Shown here: positions 53,196 to 57,820 of the stretch, in pieces
Layout of the letters: the number at the start of each line of letters is the position of its first letter
How positions within the stretch are numbered: the first letter of the stretch is position 1
Assembly: GCA_026988975.1 (NCBI GenBank)
Contig: JALSKH010000006.1
Span: 1 to 57,820 of the forward strand
Length of the DNA stretch: 57,820 nucleotides
Source of the DNA: Campylobacteraceae bacterium
GTDB taxonomy: Bacteria > Campylobacterota > Campylobacteria > Campylobacterales > Sulfurospirillaceae
Direction of reading: 5' to 3'
Made by a program: the position numbers and the translations under genes
Notes under the pieces: model-generated
Databases searched by the model: none
What the model was told of the DNA's origin: nothing
What the model saw: the letters and a program-made list of their open reading frames with translations, nothing else

Positions 53196-54181
53196 CCAAA
53201 TTCCAAGAGTTTTTTATATACTTTAGCCTCATCTTTGCTTATGTGCATCAACATATCTGAAATCATCTCATAATCTATATCTTTTTTTGATTTTATAGCT
53301 TTTGCTACAACCAAAGCAAAATCTCTCCAACTATCTCCGACTTCAAGCATGAGTCTCGAAGCCTCTGCCAAGGTTTGATTTTCATCAAAAACTTCACTTG
53401 CCTCTTTCAAAAATGAAGCATACATAAACCTGAAACCTGCTCCTCCAGTACCGATCTCTTCTTGCATTCGTACTATATTTCCCAAAAAGAGTTTTGCATA
53501 TTTTCTATCTCTGTTTTTAAGTTTTTTTATAGATTTCGATAAGTATCTTATGCCTGCTAGTCCTGCTATCGGAATGGGAGTTTTTAACATATATTTTGCT
53601 ACTTTTTTTATACTTTTTTTGATGATTGGCTTCAAATCAATCTCTTTTGGCACATCTATAGGGTAGTATAGCAAACCTTTTGGAGCCATCATTCCTTTTG
53701 CAAATCTAGCCTTTTGTAGGGATTTTCTCGCACACCTGACACTCTTGTCAAAAACAGGGTCGCTTATAAGATACTCATCTCCCTCTCTTGCATATACCAG
53801 CAAATTGTGAGCATTAAAATGAAACCTTATCTCCGGCGGAAAATAATCAAGCCAATAGACTGAGGTTTGAGCTCCTACGACTCTGTTCTGCTCCAAAAGT
53901 TCATTTAGTCTGATTTCACCTTTTTCTTTGGAAGTGAATGTCTCTAACTTCATCTTTATATTTAAGTTTTTTTGTATATTTTTGATGATGGACTTTGGTA
54001 TGCTTCTATATGAAACCAGCGGCATCCCCCCAATTTTTACAAAAGGTATATAGGCAAAATTCAGAGCATTTGAGAGCCCAAATATCATAGGCTCACTGAT
54101 TTGCAGACCATGATGCCTTAGCAAAGATGACATCACCCCACTCTCACAATGAGCATAATGAGTATGCTTAAACTCACCCAT
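53192..54181 (-). CDS. BtrH N-terminal-domain acyltransferase-like protein
   Basis: 329 aa. The first 150 residues form a papain/C39-like domain with Cys12 (HYAHCESGVMSSLL), His125 (FNAHNLLVYA) and an Asp near 142 (ISDPVF), a plausible catalytic triad. BtrH itself moves an acyl chain from an ACP onto the butirosin amine. By analogy this protein may transfer the polyene acyl group from ACP to the resorcinol hydroxyl. The helical C-terminal half (from about 180) is unassigned. Confidence 0.82.
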   Translation of the reverse strand: MGEFKHTHYAHCESGVMSSLLRHHGLQISEPMIFGLSNALNFAYIPFVKIGGMPLVSYRSIPKSIIKNIQKNLNIKMKLETFTSKEKGEIRLNELLEQNRVVGAQTSVYWLDYFPPEIRFHFNAHNLLVYAREGDEYLISDPVFDKSVRCARKSLQKARFAKGMMAPKGLLYYPIDVPKEIDLKPIIKKSIKKVAKYMLKTPIPIAGLAGIRYLSKSIKKLKNRDRKYAKLFLGNIVRMQEEIGTGGAGFRFMYASFLKEASEVFDENQTLAEASRLMLEVGDSWRDFALVVAKAIKSKKDIDYEMISDMLMHISKDEAKVYKKLLEFG

Positions 54182-54584
54182 TGCTATCCTTTGGTAACTC
54201 TTTTATCTCTTCTAACTGTTTTCCTAAAACATCGCAATAAACAAGCAATCTCTTTTGTGAAATATTTTTAAAAATTTCTGGTTTAAAATCTCTTTTGATG
54301 CTCCATTTGAAAAAACCTGTTGATTGAGACAGCACACTCAAATCCATCCTTTGCTCAAACATATAGTAGTACAGTGGCGACTTTTTACCTGCTTTGACCT
54401 CTTTATAAGCTTCTAATTTACTATTTTCAAGCTCATCTATTGCCAATTTTGTCACAATCTCTTCAGCATCCCAACCACTTGAACCGATACTTCTTATATT
54501 TCCATCTTCATCGCTCGCATAGATAGCTTTTTTCATCTCTCCATATGTAGAGCTATTGTCTTGAGGAACACTATTTAGATCCAT
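54174..54584 (-). CDS. Small unknown protein between darB and the BtrH-like gene
   Basis: 136 aa, soluble, no named family recognised. Central part has DAEEIVTKLAIDELE and KAGKKSPLYYYMFEQRMDLSVLSQSTG, predicted helical; the C-terminus is helical and acidic. It starts directly after the darB stop and overlaps the BtrH-like gene by 8 bp. I recall proteins of this size in the same place in Bacteroidetes flexirubin loci, but have not checked. Confidence 0.72.
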   Translation of the reverse strand: MDLNSVPQDNSSTYGEMKKAIYASDEDGNIRSIGSSGWDAEEIVTKLAIDELENSKLEAYKEVKAGKKSPLYYYMFEQRMDLSVLSQSTGFFKWSIKRDFKPEIFKNISQKRLLVYCDVLGKQLEEIKELPKDSNG

Positions 54585-55730
54585 CTAAACCGCCTCTAGC
54601 AACATATAAGCAGTTGAAAATCTACCACTTTCTGGTATATAGCATAAAAGTTTTTGACCTTTTTTTATCTTTTTTGAATGGAAAAGTTCCTCTAAAATGA
54701 TATAGATTGAGGCTGAGCCTGTATTACCTTTAGTAGATAGATTTGTAAACCATTTTTCTCTAGCGATATCGCAACCTGCTTCGCTCATCCCTTCAGCCAA
54801 TCTCTCCTTAAAATAGTCACTTGAGTAGTGAGGCAAAAACCAATCTATCTCCTCAGGCTTAAACATATCTTTTTCTAACATCTCTTTTAATGGTTTCACT
54901 ACTGTATATTCGACAATTTTCTCATTTAAAAGTTTGACATCCTGCTTGACAGAGAAGATCGATTTTTTCAGCCAATCCTGCGGTAAATACTCCCTGTAAC
55001 CCTTTAGTGAGCCATCTTTTTGTTTTTCACATCCTGAGTACATGCACGCCTCTTGCTCGTTTGCATAAGACTTTGCAAATATAGACTCGATTTTAAGAGA
55101 TAAACCACTCTCATTTGGTTTATTACTTACACCAATCGCACCTGCACCATCACTAAGCATCCATCTTAAAAAATCTTTTTCAAAAGTGAGCTCTTTGTTT
55201 TTCTTGACAATATCAACTCTGCTTTGCACTTCCGGCTCAAAGTTTCTTCCTCTCATTGATGCAGATATATTTTCGCTTCCTGTACTAATCGCACTATCTA
55301 TAAGCCCAGCTTTTACACTTGCATAAGCATACTTTAAAGCAGTAAGCCCGCTAAGGCAGATTCCAGCGATGCTAACAGCCTCCATGGAGTCTAAATCACT
55401 CTCTCCAAGCACCATCAAAGCATGGCTTGGAAGAAGTTGGTCTGGCACTGTTGTTCCACACACTAAAAGTTCTGCTTTTTTAGTGTTAAACCCATTTTTT
55501 TCTAATGCTTTGATTGCTAGTGCTGCCATTTGAGCATTTGTGTGCGTTGTCTCTCCTGTTTTTGGGTCTATCGCATAGTATCTTGATTTTATCTTATTGG
55601 ATCTTAACACAACTCGCTTAACTAAAGATGGCTTGTTGTCCACCATACCCAAAACACTCTCCATTTTATCATTCTCTACTGCATCATTTGGAAAAAATGC
55701 TGCTATATTATTTATATATACTTCACTCAT
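54585..55730 (-). CDS. darB: KAS III-type dialkylresorcinol ketosynthase (DarB-like)
   Basis: 381 aa of the FabH/KAS III family. Catalytic Cys125 (SIAGICLSGLT), His in FLPHYSSDYF and Asn in KGNTGSAS form the triad. DarB enzymes condense a beta-ketoacyl unit with an enoyl or acyl unit and cyclise them to a cyclohexanedione. Directly follows darA with an 8-bp overlap, the order known from dialkylresorcinol loci. Confidence 0.88.
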   Translation of the reverse strand: MSEVYINNIAAFFPNDAVENDKMESVLGMVDNKPSLVKRVVLRSNKIKSRYYAIDPKTGETTHTNAQMAALAIKALEKNGFNTKKAELLVCGTTVPDQLLPSHALMVLGESDLDSMEAVSIAGICLSGLTALKYAYASVKAGLIDSAISTGSENISASMRGRNFEPEVQSRVDIVKKNKELTFEKDFLRWMLSDGAGAIGVSNKPNESGLSLKIESIFAKSYANEQEACMYSGCEKQKDGSLKGYREYLPQDWLKKSIFSVKQDVKLLNEKIVEYTVVKPLKEMLEKDMFKPEEIDWFLPHYSSDYFKERLAEGMSEAGCDIAREKWFTNLSTKGNTGSASIYIILEELFHSKKIKKGQKLLCYIPESGRFSTAYMLLEAV

Positions 55731-56637
55731 CTACCACTTGGTTCCTCATATTTTTTTCTAACTCTACCAACTTCTCTTTTTGAAAAGTGTTTATAATTTT
55801 TCTTACTATAAGATTAATAGGCACCAATGTAAAAACCATCAATGCTAAAAAAACTGCATATACAGTAATCGCTACTTTTCTTGGAAAAGATTTTTTCTCT
55901 CCGCAAAATTTTATGATTTTACCCCATATATAAAAACTTCTAGTAGCAACAACCTCTGAGGCTATAAGTTTACCATTTACACTTACTGCGCCTAGATTTT
56001 TCAAAAGTGGTTTGCCTCGCTTCTCCAAATCATTTCTAAGAGCGAAATTTAATCTCTCACCAAATCTTGAAGCTGCATCTATATCGCTTTGCAATATGCC
56101 TGCTGGTGGGAAAAACCAAAAAGCATCTTTTTTGCCACTTAGCAACCATCTAGGAGTTGTGGCAAAAGAGTATATACCCTTTCCTTGATCGCTTAGGGCA
56201 ACATTATCTATCAGTTTTGCATCTACTGCTTTTAATAGTTTTTTTACCTTCTCTTGAGCCATCACCCACATATCCCTGCAGGCAATGAGCGTAATGACAG
56301 GTCTATTCTTAAATAACTTCTTTGCTTGTTGTGACTTCATAAAACCAACTATTGGGGTTGATGGAGCCAAAAACCAAATAGTATATCCAAGGATTATCAA
56401 ATCATAATCATCCTCCAAATCTTCAAGCTCATAAACATCACAGCCATCCATATGTGCTGCAGTTGGAAATTCATCAAAAAATTCGTAAAATGACCATGGA
56501 TATGGATAAGGCAAAACAGGTTTTATCTCTTTTATGTCAACTTTTACGGACGAGCTATCAATTTTTGAGACAAAACTCTCAACAACACTCCTGAGTTGAC
56601 CAGATTGAGAATAGTATAAAACTAACACTTTTTTCAT
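55723..56637 (-). CDS. darA: Dialkylresorcinol aromatase/condensing enzyme (DarA-like)
   Basis: 304 aa. A flavodoxin-like N-terminal domain (LVLYYSQSGQLRSVV, FMN phosphate loop; DYDLIILGYTIWFLAPSTPIVGF) is followed by a membrane helix near residues 245-270 (VYAVFLALMVFTLVPINLIV). DarA proteins oxidise the DarB product to the aromatic dialkylresorcinol. The pair darA-darB is the diagnostic signature that separates flexirubin-type loci from plain aryl polyene clusters. Confidence 0.87.
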   Translation of the reverse strand: MKKVLVLYYSQSGQLRSVVESFVSKIDSSSVKVDIKEIKPVLPYPYPWSFYEFFDEFPTAAHMDGCDVYELEDLEDDYDLIILGYTIWFLAPSTPIVGFMKSQQAKKLFKNRPVITLIACRDMWVMAQEKVKKLLKAVDAKLIDNVALSDQGKGIYSFATTPRWLLSGKKDAFWFFPPAGILQSDIDAASRFGERLNFALRNDLEKRGKPLLKNLGAVSVNGKLIASEVVATRSFYIWGKIIKFCGEKKSFPRKVAITVYAVFLALMVFTLVPINLIVRKIINTFQKEKLVELEKNMRNQVVDE

Positions 56638-56672
56638 ATATCTATTTTACAGTAACCGCAATTAATCTTGTA

Positions 56673-57359
56673 TTAATTCCATAAAAAGCCCCTAAGCAAA
56701 AAGAATCTTTCTATTATCAACCTTGTGTGCATTTTGCTCAATCTTATGTTGTCTTTTACTTTATGAAAATGGGAAATTCTTTGGCTTTGAGGTGGGTAAT
56801 AACACTCTATATCAACCTCTTTTATATATCCACCCCTAAAACTGTGGCGAACTAAAACTTCAATCTCAAAGTCAAATCTTGAATATTTTGTTTTTAAATC
56901 CAATATAGATATAGGATAAATTCTAAAGCCACTTTGTGTATCTTGGAGATCTTTAAATGTCTCTAGTTTTACCCAAAAATTACTAAATTTTCTTCCAATA
57001 ATAGAGCTTTTTGGAACATTTTTTGAATCAAAGTTTCGTTTTCCAATCACTATGCACTCTTTTTCATAGGCATCATAGAGTTTGCCTATCTCACTGGCAT
57101 AATGCTGTTTATCTGCATCTATAGTTACAAATCTATCAAATCCAAATTCTCGTGCTTTTCTTGCGCCACTCAGAATTGCTTCTCCTTTGCCTAGATTTTC
57201 ATCATGAGTGATGAGTATAGCATTTGGATTATTTATTGAAATTTTTTCACTTGAACCATCATCTACTACTATCACTGTATATCCAAAACTCAAGACATCA
57301 TTGACAACTTCTTCTATATGTGGAGAGTTATAAGTAGGGATAACGACACATCTTCTCAT
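56673..57359 (-). CDS. Family 2 glycosyltransferase
   Basis: 228 aa, GT-A fold. It opens CVVIPTYNS and has the nucleotide/metal motifs DDGS and TIDADKQH (DAD) and QDTQSGFRIY. It resembles polyprenyl-phosphate or lipid-linked glycosyltransferases without the C-terminal helices. In aryl polyene loci a GT2 is common and may glycosylate the lipid product or its anchor. It overlaps the first dehydratase gene by 4 bp. Confidence 0.88.
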   Translation of the reverse strand: MRRCVVIPTYNSPHIEEVVNDVLSFGYTVIVVDDGSSEKISINNPNAILITHDENLGKGEAILSGARKAREFGFDRFVTIDADKQHYASEIGKLYDAYEKECIVIGKRNFDSKNVPKSSIIGRKFSNFWVKLETFKDLQDTQSGFRIYPISILDLKTKYSRFDFEIEVLVRHSFRGGYIKEVDIECYYPPQSQRISHFHKVKDNIRLSKMHTRLIIERFFLLRGFLWN

Positions 57360-57649
57360 AAAACAAAACTTGCAACAACGGTATCGTCGCTAAGTACTTT
57401 AAATTTATTTTTATCTCTAACATATGTTAGAGTTTGATTTGGTTCGATTAACTTTAGAAATTTCGCTCTTTTAATTTTTTTGATTTCAATATCAAAAAGC
57501 ATAGAGATAATTTCAAAATGTATAAATCCTGGTAAAATTGGTTTTGTTGGAAAATGTGCTTTGAAAATTTTGTGAGATTTATCGGTGAGTTCTATAGTTT
57601 TTTTATCATTATCTTGAGATTTTATATAAAACAGAGTATCAATAAACAT
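57356..57649 (-). CDS. 3-hydroxyacyl-ACP dehydratase (FabZ/ApeI-like)
   Basis: 97 aa, a short single hot-dog domain. Catalytic His32 in AHFPTKPILPG and Glu46 in HFEII have the spacing of FabZ. It would form the double bond in each polyene cycle. AAAGGA lies 7 bp before the ATG. First gene of the 25-gene operon, only 17 bp after the tRNA-Arg 3' end. Confidence 0.87.
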   Translation of the reverse strand: MFIDTLFYIKSQDNDKKTIELTDKSHKIFKAHFPTKPILPGFIHFEIISMLFDIEIKKIKRAKFLKLIEPNQTLTYVRDKNKFKVLSDDTVVASFVL

Positions 57650-57666
57650 CCAAGATTCCTTTCAAG

Positions 57667-57743
57667 TGGTGTCCCGAACGAGATTCGAACTCATGACCTC
57701 TTGATTAGGAATCAAGTGCTCTATCCTGCTGAGCTATCGGGAC
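57667..57743 (-). tRNA. tRNA-Arg (anticodon CCT)
   Basis: Read on the minus strand from 57743: 7-bp acceptor stem GTCCCGA/TCGGGAC, D stem GCTC/GAGC, anticodon stem CTTGA/TCAAG with loop TTCCTAA (anticodon CCT, reads AGG), T loop TTCGAAT, discriminator A and encoded CCA (57667-57669). The cloverleaf is complete. Classic tRNA integration target; it borders the pigment operon. Confidence 0.97.
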
Positions 57744-57756
57744 AGATATAAAACGA

Positions 57757-57783
57757 CAAGGGAACAGTTTAAATGTTCCCTTG
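57757..57783. terminator. Hairpin upstream of tRNA-Arg
   Basis: CAAGGGAAC (57757-57765) and GTTCCCTTG (57775-57783) form a perfect 9-bp stem with a 9-base loop, 13 bp before the tRNA. On the minus strand it follows an open reading frame's stop at 57792-57794 and could end that transcript, although only TCGTTTT follows. Confidence 0.65.
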
Positions 57784-57791
57784 CTTTAAAT

Positions 57792-57820
57792 TTATGCGTT
57801 TCTTTTTTTGATAATCTCTT
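57792..57820 (-). CDS. 3' end of an unidentified minus-strand gene
   Basis: Reading backward from the window edge gives the open frame EIIKKRNA followed by TAA (57792-57794), then the hairpin. Basic C-terminus; too short to assign. It is reported because a stop plus hairpin fits a real gene end. Confidence 0.35.

Noticed and set aside
34932-57649. Search for a direct repeat of the tRNA-Arg 3' end marking an island boundary
   Set aside because: No copy of the tRNA end (such as GATTCGAAC) was seen within the window, so island borders are not supported here.
57554-57751. Plus-strand open frame with the peptide NEIRTHDLLIRNQVLYPAELS
   Set aside because: It is the well-known spurious translation across a tRNA gene (antisense of tRNA-Arg) and has no coding support.

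Overview
The window (about one third GC, densely packed, mostly short overlaps between genes) looks like the chromosome of a free-living Campylobacterota (Epsilonproteobacteria) member. The reasons are the low-GC coding style, a Cys-type HemB, long-form HisG next to Alr, RsmG followed by a PP0621-family protein, and a complex I locus with NuoE/NuoF. The genus cannot be fixed from sequence alone; a sulfur-oxidising or Arcobacter-like lineage is a guess.

Layout. 1-8.9 kb: housekeeping genes (hemB, ribA, yigZ, rsmG, hisG, alr) interrupted by two toxin-antitoxin modules (MntA-HepT at 1.6-2.3 kb and a PIN-domain pair at 3.5-4.1 kb). A decayed copy of the rsmG 3' end sits just after the PIN pair. 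9.1-16.6 kb: a minus-strand operon with a FucA-like class II aldolase, a GntR regulator, MtnA isomerase, a ribose-type ABC importer and MtnK kinase. This is the full set for importing 5-methylthioribose (or 5-deoxyribose) and splitting its phosphate into DHAP and an aldehyde (the DHAP shunt). A 36-bp near-palindrome lies just before the first gene. 16.9-34.8 kb: complex I split into two converging blocks, nuoA-B-CD-E-F on the plus strand and nuoG-H-I-J-K-L-M-N on the minus strand. Between them lie a second, paralogous PIN TA module, nhaA, a heme-binding HD-GYP signalling protein and modA. 34.9-36.8 kb: a small anchored protein, an EamA transporter and a rubrerythrin-like protein.

36.9-57.7 kb: one uninterrupted minus-strand operon of 25 genes starting 17 bp after tRNA-Arg(CCT). 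Its gene content is that of a flexirubin-type (aryl polyene plus dialkylresorcinol) pigment cluster: DarA/DarB, two ACPs, two complete and two degenerate ketosynthase-like proteins, an aromatic ammonia-lyase, FabG, two hot-dog dehydratases, an AMP ligase, a BtrH-like acyltransferase, a membrane acyltransferase, a LolA-like carrier, an MMPL exporter, an ABC exporter, a glycosyltransferase and, at the end, a TRAP transporter. The proposed flow is: the lyase makes a cinnamate-type starter, the ligase loads it on ACP, the KS/CLF-FabG-dehydratase set builds the polyene, DarB/DarA make the resorcinol, an acyltransferase joins the halves, and LolA/MMPL move the product to the outer membrane.

Non-coding structure worth attention: two intergenic hairpins with the same 23-bp stem length, covarying arms and a conserved 35-36 nt loop; a 33-bp direct repeat with an 81-bp period; palindromic operators shared by the two PIN modules; and a strong excess of the palindrome CTACATGTAG, always inside genes.
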